Part shown: positions 46,901 through 54,385 of the stretch, piece by piece | How positions within the stretch are numbered: the stretch's first letter is position 1 | Layout of the letters: each line of letters starts with the position of its first letter | Assembly (NCBI RefSeq): GCF_017908035.1 | Contig: NZ_JAEQMU010000009.1 | Coordinates: 1 to 64,000, forward strand | DNA length: 64,000 bases | Source of the DNA: Sphingobacterium tabacisoli | GTDB lineage: Bacteria > Bacteroidota > Bacteroidia > Sphingobacteriales > Sphingobacteriaceae | Direction: 5' to 3' | The notes under the pieces: generated by a model | Databases searched by the model: none | What the model was told of the DNA's origin: nothing | The model's input: the letters and a program-made list of their open reading frames with translations, nothing else | Translations under genes and position numbers: made by a program

Positions 46901-47429
46901 GTATGTCATAGGAAACGATGCTGCGAGACTCCCATATGGAGTCGATTTATCAGCCGGATGGAAAGGCTTTGACATACGCGCTTTTGTACAAGGTATTGGA
47001 AAGCGCGATTGGTATCCAGGTGCATCTAACATGTACTTTTGGGGAGTATTCACCAATCCCTGGACCAATCCTACCGTACAGAATCTAGATTACTGGACCC
47101 CCGAAAATCCTGATACTTACTTCCCAGCTATACGTGCATACTCGGCAGAAGACAGCTATCAACAGCTCGGCATTCCAAACAACCGTTACTTGCAGAACGG
47201 TGCTTATCTTAGAATGAAGAACCTGACTGTAGGGTATACATTACCACAGCGCATCCTTCAACGAGCACACATTAACAAGCTAAGATTCTTTTTCAGCGCC
47301 GAAAATGTATTTGAAATATCACATATCAAAGTAAAATTAGACCCCGAATCTATTGGCCCCGGAAGTACAGCACAGGCTGCTTACCCATTCCAACGCACAT
47401 ATACCTTTGGTCTATCCGTCAGTTTTTAA
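43959..47429 (+). CDS. susC-like: SusC/RagA TonB-linked outer-membrane protein with STN domain (cluster D)
   Basis: This 1156-residue transporter has a long signal region (1-50, ending STGRAQ; MKLYALIFLLF begins at residue 28), and N-terminal extensions of this kind are common in STN-bearing SusC. Next come an STN domain (about 51-108), a carboxypeptidase-regulatory-like domain (about 128-200, IKGTVRDSLSTLGGVSVFV), a plug starting LDEIVVVGYGVQKKANLTGAV, and a barrel that includes the conserved loop FADRNGDGKVD and ends GLSVSF. The sigma/FecR pair upstream and SusD 18 bp downstream complete the unit. The adjacent phosphoesterase suggests a phosphate-bearing ligand, by inference only. Confidence 0.95.
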   Translation: MNFFSTSPCWDSVRLQKKAQALKILCIMKLYALIFLLFSAGVYASTGRAQTVNLKLKKVHLEDVLEEISKQTKLKLFYNQHVLVNTKPVNVYSIDDDVADVLEKALKGQNLRFEIIDNTIVIREDTKTDIDIKGTVRDSLSTLGGVSVFVEKHPKISTRTDANGQYTLRVPEGSTLIFRYMGYADEHIAIDNQKIVDVTLRTQQSKLDEIVVVGYGVQKKANLTGAVDMITSEQLANRPIASVGAGLQGLIPNLNIGISNGRATTNPTFNIRGYTSINGGSPLILVDNIPYTESEVATINPSDIESVSVLKDAAAGAIYGARGGFGVVLITTKSAKSNKLEINFNTNIGYRTIGKLPKTEADPYVVMDLKTQAARPLYNLYPESARAYAKRRSEDPTLPEVILSDNEDSWIYTGSTHWLKEAYKESAPTYIANLSLAKKADNLSYYLSSEYYQQDGLLKFGNDIYRRYNVRGKVDLDVTDWLKISNNTLLTMSQYDAPVYLDEDFFWNIISTNSLSVPKNPDGSWTSAGASVLGPLKDGGRRNFKNNEFLTTFSASAALLKNIWDLKGDMTFRRGTFDQRSFNVPALYKTGPNSAEQQTFANSWAKNDNTTGRYNVFNLYTDYHQQLGKHFLQALLGYNQEYQYTQSLWTRRDGLLSPSLPSIGTAVGSNISNHESINDWAVQGVFIRTAYNYGNRYLVEFNGRYDGSSRFPKGKRWGFFPSASAGWNLSEEQFFRPIKESIQLDMFKIRGSYGSLGNQASVSEYGYIPTMSNKQVDYILGKGKPQAVYAPGAVSDNFSWESIETVNLGVDLSLLKNRLNINFDKYTRYTNNMLISGKELPGIFGTTVPQENAGDLKTKGWELRLGWRDSKDIANSALWYSINLTLADNRAWITRYDNPSKSLGGYFDRYYVGREIGEIWGADITGYFKSDEDVKDHPNQTAMGTDDQSYKFYAGDPIFADRNGDGKVDKGDGTVDNPGDMYVIGNDAARLPYGVDLSAGWKGFDIRAFVQGIGKRDWYPGASNMYFWGVFTNPWTNPTVQNLDYWTPENPDTYFPAIRAYSAEDSYQQLGIPNNRYLQNGAYLRMKNLTVGYTLPQRILQRAHINKLRFFFSAENVFEISHIKVKLDPESIGPGSTAQAAYPFQRTYTFGLSVSF

Positions 47430-47447
47430 ATATAAAGATCGTTAGTT

Positions 47448-49241
47448 ATGAAACTCTTACAATATTCTATAATGCTACTAGCTGTTGCCACAACAGCTTG
47501 TAAGCAAGACTTCCTACAGCGGACACCGCAGACCAATGTAACGGACGAGACATTCCTACAGAACCCTACGGACCTAGAAACCTACACTAATGGGCTATAC
47601 AGTCAGATAAAGGCCAATTATACAGATCTTCTATCCGACAATATCGCTTTAAGCAATAATGATCAAAACGCCGATGTACGGACATTATTGACCGGGACAT
47701 TAAGTCCTGCTACTGTAGGAGGTTGGAACAAGTCGACTTGGGAACCCTTACGCAATATCAACTTTATGTTAGGTAAAGCGTCAAAAATCCAGGGAGATCC
47801 AGCCGTTATCAACCATTACATTGGCGTAGCACGTTTCCTAAGAGCCAACTTCTATTATACCATGGTCAAACGATACGGCGATGCACCATGGTATTCTACC
47901 GTAGTGGGTACCAGCGACGAAGCATTGCTCTACAAGGCGAAAGATCCACGCATATTGGTGGTAGACTCCGTCATGGCAGACCTTGAATTTGCAGCCAGGC
48001 ACATACAACCGAGCCGTACAGACAATACATACGTCACAAAATGGTCTGCCCTCACCTTGCTGTCTAGAGTCGCATTGCACGAAGGAACCTTTAGAAAATA
48101 TCATACCGAACTAAAGCTAGAAACAACAGCCAATGCATTCTTAGAGCGCGCGGCATCAGCCTCTGCCGAAGTAATCAGTCAGGGCGGCTTCCAGATCGAA
48201 GGTAATAGTGTAAATGACTTTATTAAGTTATTTTCGAGCAATAACCTCTCGTCCAACAAAGAAATCATTTTCCTTCAGCGAAATGACAAAAATCTAGCCG
48301 TAGCCAACAATACACATACCGTCCTGGACTGGCAATGGGCCTTAAGCTCCAGCTTAATGGATGAGTTTTTGATGGCAGATGGCACATCATTCACCGATTT
48401 AAAAGATTATGACAAAAAGGAGTTTGTCCAGGTATTTGAAAACCGTGACCCGCGTTTGGCGGCCACGATTATGCCTCCAGGATTCAAGACTTCCGAAAAT
48501 GGCAATCCCTATGTAACACGACCTGACTTCGGAGGTTACCTTCAAATAAAATTTTATCCGAGAGATCCCGCTTTACGGGGAGGATGGGTATTGAACTATA
48601 CTGATCTACCAATCATGCGTTATGCCGAAGTTTTACTGAATAATGCCGAAGCCAAAGCCGAACTGGGCACCCTGACACAGGCAGACCTAGACAACACCAT
48701 CAATAAGTTACGTACCCGAGTAGGCATGCCAGCTTTGCTGATGACCGAGTCCAATGCCAAGCCTGACAATTACCTTTCAACAAGGCATCCCCATGTCACA
48801 GGCAATAATAAAGGGGTCATTCTCGAAATACGCCGAGAGCGCCGCGTCGAGCTTGCTTGCGAGGGATTCCGGTTTGACGACCTCTATCGCTGGAAAGACG
48901 GAGCTTTACTAGCCAAAAATCCGGAAGGCTTCTATATCTCTGGCCTAGGTGCTATCGACGTGACCGGCGATGGTACACCTGATATAGCCATACTGAAAGA
49001 CGGAGACGAAACTCCTTTGTCAGGTCTATCTCCATCTATAAAAGAAAAAATTGTCAAATTTAATATCAATAGCGGAAATTTCTACCTTTCAAAAGAGACC
49101 TCAGGGCGTATTATGTTTAATGATGACAAAGCTAATCAACGTCCTCGTAGCTTTGACGAGAAGAAATACTACTATTTCCCCATACCTTTAGAACAAACCA
49201 TCCTTAATCCGAACCTAAAACAACCGGAAGGCTGGCAATAA
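47448..49241 (+). CDS. susD-like: RagB/SusD family nutrient-binding lipoprotein (cluster D)
   Basis: This 597-residue SusD-type lipoprotein has its lipobox at Cys18 (ATTACKQDFLQRTPQ). Family marks are GVARFLRANFYYTMVKRYGD (about 124-143), LPIMRYAEVLLNNAEAKAELG, and EIRRERRVELACEGFRFDDLYRWKDG. It is longer than the SusD proteins of the other clusters, partly through a C-terminal insertion with DVTGDGTPDIAIL. It lies 18 bp behind SusC and 8 bp before the phosphoesterase fusion gene, so all three are co-translated. Confidence 0.93.
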   Translation: MKLLQYSIMLLAVATTACKQDFLQRTPQTNVTDETFLQNPTDLETYTNGLYSQIKANYTDLLSDNIALSNNDQNADVRTLLTGTLSPATVGGWNKSTWEPLRNINFMLGKASKIQGDPAVINHYIGVARFLRANFYYTMVKRYGDAPWYSTVVGTSDEALLYKAKDPRILVVDSVMADLEFAARHIQPSRTDNTYVTKWSALTLLSRVALHEGTFRKYHTELKLETTANAFLERAASASAEVISQGGFQIEGNSVNDFIKLFSSNNLSSNKEIIFLQRNDKNLAVANNTHTVLDWQWALSSSLMDEFLMADGTSFTDLKDYDKKEFVQVFENRDPRLAATIMPPGFKTSENGNPYVTRPDFGGYLQIKFYPRDPALRGGWVLNYTDLPIMRYAEVLLNNAEAKAELGTLTQADLDNTINKLRTRVGMPALLMTESNAKPDNYLSTRHPHVTGNNKGVILEIRRERRVELACEGFRFDDLYRWKDGALLAKNPEGFYISGLGAIDVTGDGTPDIAILKDGDETPLSGLSPSIKEKIVKFNINSGNFYLSKETSGRIMFNDDKANQRPRSFDEKKYYYFPIPLEQTILNPNLKQPEGWQ

Positions 49242-49249
49242 TAGAAAAG

Positions 49250-51604
49250 ATGAAAACACCTGTCTTAATACTATTTATACTCAGTAGCATCGGTGGTCTC
49301 AAGGCCCAATCCCTACAGGGATTGGTCTTTGAAGACCTCAATCAGAATGGATATTGGGATAAAAATGAACCCTACCTGAATCAAGTCCGTATCTCTGACG
49401 GATATGATGTGGCGACTACAGCCCCAAAAGGATCTTTCAACATCCAAGTACAACCGGAATCACGGTTTCTATCCATTACAACACCCAGCGGCTACAAACC
49501 TTTATTAAAACACTATATCACTATAGATCCCAATATCGGACAATACCTATTCCCATTAATCAAAGACAATCGCCAATCCACAGACAAGACAAGACTGCTT
49601 CAGATTACGGATTCGGAGACAAGTAATAGAGGGCCATGGGTCGACAACTTAAAAAACTACGCTGTCAATCAATCTGTTTCTTTTCTATTGCATACAGGAG
49701 ACATCTGCTATGAGCCAGGCCTGCAGATGCATGCTGACAAAATAAACAGCACAGAGATGGGACTTCCGACATACTATACCGTGGGCAACCATGACCTGGT
49801 GAAAGGACAATATGGAGAGCGCATGTTTGAGGATCTTTTCGGCCCTACCTACTATTCTTTCGAGTCAGGACCCGTCCACATGGTCGTAACTCCGATGTTA
49901 CATGGAGACCACGCGCCCCGATACACCAAAGATCAGGTGATTCGTTGGCTAAAAAAAGACCTAGCACTTAAAGACCCCAAAAAACCACTCGTATTTGTCA
50001 ACCATAACTACATTGCAGATGCAGATTTTGTACTAAAGGGAGAATCCGAGTCTATCGATCTGAAAAACTATAATCTAAAAGCCTGGCTGTACGGACATTG
50101 GCACAACAACTACATCTACCAGCATCATGGCGTATATGTCATCTGCTCCGCACCTCCACACAGGGGCGGCATTGACAATGCCGCAGGACAGTTCCTTTCA
50201 ATCGAACTAAACACCGATGGTGTATCTAACATCCGTCCGATATATAGTAATCTGACACAGCATTTGGAACTAATCAGCCCCTCGCATAGCACTAAAAACC
50301 CGACACAGAAGGAAAAACTGATCGACGTAGTAGCTTACGACTCCGAGCGTCAGATTATTTCTGTAGATGCTACTGCATTGGTTGACAACAGCCAACAGAT
50401 CTCTACACAACTATCACCACAAGGAGACTGGCATTGGAAGGGTTCCCTAGACACCAAACAAGCGATCCATTCTTTAAACATAATGGTCAAATACAATGAC
50501 GGCAAAATATTAAGTCGCAACTACCCAATGCCCACGAGCAGCGGTACCATCACAAAACTATGGAGCACAACATTAGATGCAGCAGTATGGCGATCCAAAC
50601 CTCTAATATCCAAAGATAAAATCTATTTTGGAGCCATGGACGACGGATTCGGCAAACCTTTGGGAGTGTATGCTTTAAACAAAGAAAGCGGAAAGGTTAT
50701 TTGGTACAGCCCCACAACAAACTCCATAAAGAACGAGCTTCAATTGATCAATAATACACTGCTGGCTACAGATGTAGAGGGTAATGCTTATGCACTAAAT
50801 GCCGAAAACGGAAAAACAATTTGGGACAACAAGGTCTCGCATCCTACCATCCCGGCTTTTGTCTCTGGCCCTACAGTAGACCAGCAGTATTACTATACCG
50901 GAACAGGTACAACATACCGAAAGATTGCTATTGCGAAAGGTGAAACACAGTGGACAAGCACAGGTACCCAAGGCGGTGAAGCATCTCCTGCAGCCATGTC
51001 CCTATATAAAGATCAATTATTTGTTGGTGTCAACTGGAATGCACTATATGCATTGAATAAGAATAATGGAGAGGTTCTATGGAAAAATAATGATAGGGCA
51101 TTGATATTCCGGAGTGCTGCTGTATCCTTTGCAAAGGATACTCTATATGCTGTCGGCAGCGGTTCTATCTACAAATTCAACCCTGCAGATGGCCAGGTAT
51201 ATCACAAAAAAGAAACCGAGGATAACCTTAATGTGATGGGAGCTCCACTAATTTTGGATCATTTGCTCATCTTAGGGACCGGCACGGGAGGAGTCAAAGC
51301 ATACGATCGAGGTTCATTGACTGAGAAATGGCAATTTCAAACAGAGAATGCCCTTGTCTATACCTCTCCCTATACAGGACCGGAGCAGTCTCCTCGTATA
51401 GCCACCGTCGAGCCATCTATCCTACAACATAAAGGCAGACTCTATGTCGGAGCTTCAGATGGTCATCTCTATATTTTGAGCTTAGCGGGAGAGCTATTAC
51501 AGAAAATAAATTTTGGAGCCCCAATATTTGCAGACCCAGTAATTGTAAATGACCGGTTATATGTTGCTGACTTTTCAGGGACAGTAACCTGCTTCAAGTT
51601 GTAG
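49250..51604 (+). CDS. Calcineurin-like phosphoesterase fused to a PQQ-type beta propeller (cluster D)
   Basis: This 784-residue exported protein has a signal peptide at 1-20 (GGLKAQ). An SdrD-B/MetallophosN-like beta domain (about 22-100, LVFEDLNQNGYWDKNEPYL) is followed by a metallophosphoesterase core (about 113-330). Metal motifs are D121 (ITDSE, where many family members have DxH or DPQ), GD at 150-151, GNHD at 179-182, NH at 251-252 and GHWH at 282-285. The C-terminal third (about 440-784) is a propeller of PQQ-like repeats (VYALNKESGKVIW, AYALNAENGKTIW, LYALNKNNGEVLW). The enzyme probably removes phosphate from, or cuts, a phosphodiester ligand handled by the SusCD pair. It is last in the operon, with a terminator behind it. 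Confidence 0.88.
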   Translation: MKTPVLILFILSSIGGLKAQSLQGLVFEDLNQNGYWDKNEPYLNQVRISDGYDVATTAPKGSFNIQVQPESRFLSITTPSGYKPLLKHYITIDPNIGQYLFPLIKDNRQSTDKTRLLQITDSETSNRGPWVDNLKNYAVNQSVSFLLHTGDICYEPGLQMHADKINSTEMGLPTYYTVGNHDLVKGQYGERMFEDLFGPTYYSFESGPVHMVVTPMLHGDHAPRYTKDQVIRWLKKDLALKDPKKPLVFVNHNYIADADFVLKGESESIDLKNYNLKAWLYGHWHNNYIYQHHGVYVICSAPPHRGGIDNAAGQFLSIELNTDGVSNIRPIYSNLTQHLELISPSHSTKNPTQKEKLIDVVAYDSERQIISVDATALVDNSQQISTQLSPQGDWHWKGSLDTKQAIHSLNIMVKYNDGKILSRNYPMPTSSGTITKLWSTTLDAAVWRSKPLISKDKIYFGAMDDGFGKPLGVYALNKESGKVIWYSPTTNSIKNELQLINNTLLATDVEGNAYALNAENGKTIWDNKVSHPTIPAFVSGPTVDQQYYYTGTGTTYRKIAIAKGETQWTSTGTQGGEASPAAMSLYKDQLFVGVNWNALYALNKNNGEVLWKNNDRALIFRSAAVSFAKDTLYAVGSGSIYKFNPADGQVYHKKETEDNLNVMGAPLILDHLLILGTGTGGVKAYDRGSLTEKWQFQTENALVYTSPYTGPEQSPRIATVEPSILQHKGRLYVGASDGHLYILSLAGELLQKINFGAPIFADPVIVNDRLYVADFSGTVTCFKL

Positions 51605-51632
51605 CTACCTAGCAAAGTACAACAACAGACAC

Positions 51633-51672
51633 AAGAGAAGCTTTTTACACAAAGCTTCTCTTACTATTTTTT
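51633..51672 (+). terminator. Terminator of cluster D operon
   Basis: A perfect 12-bp stem (51633-51644/51651-51662) with a 6-nt loop is followed shortly by a T-run (51666-51673). It lies 28 bp after the phosphoesterase stop codon. Confidence 0.85.
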
Positions 51673-51695
51673 TGAATACCCTAGATTTCAACAAC

Positions 51696-51728
51696 TTTAG
51701 CCTAACTCTATTTAATTCTTTATCTTTG
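51696..51728 (+). promoter_or_regulatory. Promoter of the truncated DUF1275 gene
   Basis: TATCTTTG (51721-51728) matches TAnnTTTG and has TTTA at 51696-51699, close to the expected -33 position. It points to the short open frame at 51748, a remnant gene, so the promoter appears to have outlived its gene. Confidence 0.5.
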
Positions 51729-51747
51729 ACCAAGAGTCAAAAACAGA

Positions 51748-51909
51748 ATGTTTCGTCACAAAGGAAAACGGATAAACTACACACACAATCTAAGACTTTC
51801 CTTTGTTGCAGGCCTCGTAATTGTAAGTGAAGTTATGCAATTACAGGTGCTTACATCATTTTTGGATACATGCCCTTTTGAATTAGACTCTACGATATAT
51901 CACCAGTAG
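51748..51909 (+). pseudogene. N-terminal remnant of a DUF1275 (YoaK-type) membrane protein gene
   Basis: A 53-codon frame starts MFRHKGKRINYTHNLRLS and continues FVAGLVIVSEVMQLQVLTS. This resembles the usual start of Bacteroidota DUF1275 proteins (an MFRHxGKxR...HNLKLA lead followed by a FVAGIVN segment and a V-L-T-T stretch), which are normally over 200 residues with several membrane spans. Here the similarity fades after about 35 codons, and the frame stops while overlapping the end of the - strand u-spanin-like gene. It is most likely a gene cut off by a rearrangement at the edge of the accessory module. The family match is from memory of its N-terminal pattern, so it is moderate. Confidence 0.5.
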
Positions 51910-52308
51910 CACTAATACTATCACGATCCAAAAAAAAACATGGATCCCCCCGTCCTTAATATTGCGCGACCAATTGTAGTTCCATTCACCAGTGGCATCA
52001 ATTTCAGTTTTCTGCTGTACACTGTCTGTAGACATAGAGCCCTTCGCCTGATGCGTACGAGCATCTGCGACTAAGATTTCTCCTCCCTTACTCCATACTC
52101 CTCCCTCAGGATGATAGAAGAAAATCGAGTCTGTTCGCAGTCGCCAATACGACAAACTGCTATCCTCCCGTTGCCATGACGACTTCTCCAAAGAGAGATA
52201 CAGACTTTCCTGTTCTTTAGTTTGACCCTTAACTGTTTCCTGCTTCTTTCGGTTGATGCGACAGCCAATAAGAACAAAAGAGATAATGATGATTGTGATG
52301 TATTGCAT
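51883..52308 (-). CDS. u-spanin-like lipoprotein with C-terminal membrane segment
   Basis: This 141-residue protein has a lipoprotein signal ending LIGC (Cys16) and a single membrane segment at its very C-terminus (about 121-138, VFFWIVIVLVLLVIYRRV) with a basic tail. Lipid at the outer membrane and a C-terminal inner-membrane anchor is the topology of unimolecular spanins, which join the two membranes in phage lysis (T1 gp11 is of similar size). The 100-residue linker is polar. It follows the CHAP endolysin gene by 104 bp on the same strand. There is no sequence signature for spanins, so the call rests on topology, size and position. A plain two-anchor envelope protein is the alternative. 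Confidence 0.5.
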   Translation of the reverse strand: MQYITIIIISFVLIGCRINRKKQETVKGQTKEQESLYLSLEKSSWQREDSSLSYWRLRTDSIFFYHPEGGVWSKGGEILVADARTHQAKGSMSTDSVQQKTEIDATGEWNYNWSRNIKDGGIHVFFWIVIVLVLLVIYRRV

Positions 52309-52412
52309 GGTTATAAAGTTATCGTGCTATGTCCCGAATTTACTCCGGGGTTAACAAGCCTATATAATTAATTATATTTTGAGATCACAATCTGGATAAC
52401 AGGTTAACATGT

Positions 52413-53393
52413 TCACTCGTTAACCTGATCAACCCAACCCGCCAACGCATACACCGTCCGCAGGTGTCGACGTCGGGATTGGACACGATCATTACTATTT
52501 CCCTCGATCGTGATCAAGTAATCGTTAGCCCGCTCTTTAACCAGTCCCACATGATTAATACGTTTCACTCTGGTTCCGTATATACCGAATACATGCGCTT
52601 TTACCTTCTCACTTTCTAACGTTTTAACCTTTTCACCACTTCTCCAATACACCCGAGCCTTTGGAAACAAGGCCGGAGACCACGGGTTACGTGGAACGTC
52701 AAATCCAGCTTGCCCATAAACCCAACTCACAAAAACCGCGCACCACTCATAGCCTTTACCAAGATTAGTATAGTGGAGGTATTCTTCTACACGAGGACCG
52801 TCGTTATTGCCAGTCGCTTCACGGACGCCAAGTTCTTTTGAAGCTATCGTTATTATTGATTGACGAATACTAGCAAAAAGAATCTTATCATCTTTAATCT
52901 TCATGTCTTCGTCGCCAGACGGGTTCCTTCTTTTTCCCAAAAAGAAGCAAAAATCGTCGCTCGAACCTTTTGACCGTACTGTAGTGCCTCCCCCTACTAA
53001 TGTCAAAAGCTTCACAGGCGACATTAATTTTGGTTGTAAGGGACTACTAGCACTTGCTAGATAAGGCGGTCTAGGTTGTGAGACTGTTTGAGTTCTTGAT
53101 GTTTCGTCATCCAACGGCCTAGGGTGATACAGCGTTAAGAATATTTTTTGCAGGTCGTTAAAAACATATCGATGAAGTGGAGCGAAGTGCAACGGCTCCG
53201 AGATGTTTAGACCTGTCAAGAAATATTTAGCGTCGTATTGCCCAAGTCTTGATTTGTTTGCTTCTTTATTTATCAAGGAATAAAGAAGAGCCTCTCGCGG
53301 CTTAAGCGAGCTTAAAACACTACTACCATCGCCTTCAAAACTGCATAAAGCAGTAAAAAGAAAACCGAGAAATAGATAATACATTGTTGCCAT
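52413..53393 (-). CDS. CHAP-domain peptidoglycan hydrolase, endolysin-like
   Basis: This 326-residue frame has a CHAP-type amidase/endopeptidase domain in its C-terminal half (about 175-322). It starts SKELGVREATGNNDGPRVEEYL and has the catalytic pair Cys218 (YEWCAVFVSWVYG) and His281 (INHVGLV), with IEGNSN (296-301) completing the site. It resembles the TIGR02594-type family of about 160 residues, so the true start could be the ATG at 52904 (MKIKDDKILF). Upstream residues 1-163 include a hydrophobic start (YYLFLGFLFTALC) and a low-similarity stretch, but remain open for 163 codons, so they may be coding. The frame overlaps the holin-like gene by 82 bp in another frame. Confidence 0.8.
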   Translation of the reverse strand: MATMYYLFLGFLFTALCSFEGDGSSVLSSLKPREALLYSLINKEANKSRLGQYDAKYFLTGLNISEPLHFAPLHRYVFNDLQKIFLTLYHPRPLDDETSRTQTVSQPRPPYLASASSPLQPKLMSPVKLLTLVGGGTTVRSKGSSDDFCFFLGKRRNPSGDEDMKIKDDKILFASIRQSIITIASKELGVREATGNNDGPRVEEYLHYTNLGKGYEWCAVFVSWVYGQAGFDVPRNPWSPALFPKARVYWRSGEKVKTLESEKVKAHVFGIYGTRVKRINHVGLVKERANDYLITIEGNSNDRVQSRRRHLRTVYALAGWVDQVNE

Positions 53394-53698
53394 GATGATA
53401 GTTGATTAAAATGATGACCAAACTGTTTACGAAATGATTTAAGCGGATGCCACAGTAGCTCCTGCAGCCATATACTGATATAGATAGCGAGCCATCCTAC
53501 GAGCAGCCCAAAGACCGCAACGGTCAGCGTACCAAAGTCCAGCACACCGATGGCAGGATCCATAAGCTGTAATATGACCGATAGACCTACCCAACCAATA
53601 ATCAGGAAGAGAAAGCCAAAGAATAGCTTCTCTTTTAAAGAGAGTTCATTCTGCCAGCCCTGGGCCAGCCATGAAGGGTTGTTTGTTAATGTTTGCAT
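53312..53698 (-). CDS. Holin-like three-span membrane protein
   Basis: This 128-residue protein has three membrane segments (about 25-45, 54-78 and 105-126) and short loops, with basic residues between the second and third (LKSFRKQFGHH). Size and topology fit class I holins, which open the inner membrane to release an endolysin. It lies directly ahead of, and overlaps, the CHAP hydrolase gene, the usual holin-endolysin order. I see no specific holin family signature, so the assignment rests on topology and context. It lies 66 bp downstream of the DUF6266 pair with no promoter box in between, so it is probably co-transcribed with them. Confidence 0.6.
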   Translation of the reverse strand: MQTLTNNPSWLAQGWQNELSLKEKLFFGFLFLIIGWVGLSVILQLMDPAIGVLDFGTLTVAVFGLLVGWLAIYISIWLQELLWHPLKSFRKQFGHHFNQLSSWQQCIIYFSVFFLLLYAVLKAMVVVF

Positions 53699-53764
53699 AT
53701 TATTAAGATATAAGGTTACGAGGTTATGTAGTTATAGCATTCAGCAAGTAATGAGTGTTCAGCA

Positions 53765-54322
53765 TCAATAAAAACCAAGGTATTGGCTACGCGAGAAGTA
53801 CTTTCTGTCCCTATCATGCACCACAAGATAGAGATGGACAGGACGACCATGCAGTATACTGGGCAGTGCGGTCTCCATCTTTTCATCCCTGCGCAACACC
53901 TTCTCTTCATTGATAGCCGCGTTTCCCTGCTCCACATCATATGCACAGAGGATCAGCTCATCGTCCCACTCGACATCTGCTATACGAGACTCCACCAAAG
54001 TCCACTCCAAGACAAGTGTATCTCCCTGACGGAATACCGTATTGATTTGCTGCCCTACAAATGATCCATTTGACAATTTCGCCAACGCAGGATCAACCTT
54101 TATATCAGGATACTCTCCCACCATGGCATTACGGATCAAGAAAGACATCGCTTGTCCGATTGGACTCTTCACTTTCTTACCTCTTGAAAACCCCATACGG
54201 ATCAAACTATTGAGGGGGTTTATAAAAAACCTTGCCTGTGCAAAGCGCTGTCGCACAGTCAGAGCTGCTAGAGGAGCCGCTTCCTTTATTTTCTTTTCAG
54301 ATATGACCAACATAATCTCCAA
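53765..54322 (-). CDS. DUF6266-family protein, short paralog lacking the N-terminal motif
   Basis: This 185-residue protein aligns with its upstream neighbour over most of its length: the segment RQRFAQARFFINPLNSLIRMGFSRGKK parallels QERFATITKFLMPIAPILKLGFGQKN, NGSFVG parallels SGSFVG, and the C-terminus YFSRSQYLGFY parallels KVSRSSYLGELD. It lacks the glycine-rich start (GGFKGKAGSVIGSSWKG) that marks the family. The family is frequent in Sphingobacteriaceae and has no known function. It has no signal peptide or membrane span. It lies 63 bp behind the longer copy and 66 bp ahead of the holin-like gene. Confidence 0.75.
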   Translation of the reverse strand: MEIMLVISEKKIKEAAPLAALTVRQRFAQARFFINPLNSLIRMGFSRGKKVKSPIGQAMSFLIRNAMVGEYPDIKVDPALAKLSNGSFVGQQINTVFRQGDTLVLEWTLVESRIADVEWDDELILCAYDVEQGNAAINEEKVLRRDEKMETALPSILHGRPVHLYLVVHDRDRKYFSRSQYLGFY

Positions 54323-54385
54323 AATTTAAAGGGACGAACCAGAGGGAGTATAAATCCCTCCGGCTCAGCCCCTGGATTAAACCAT

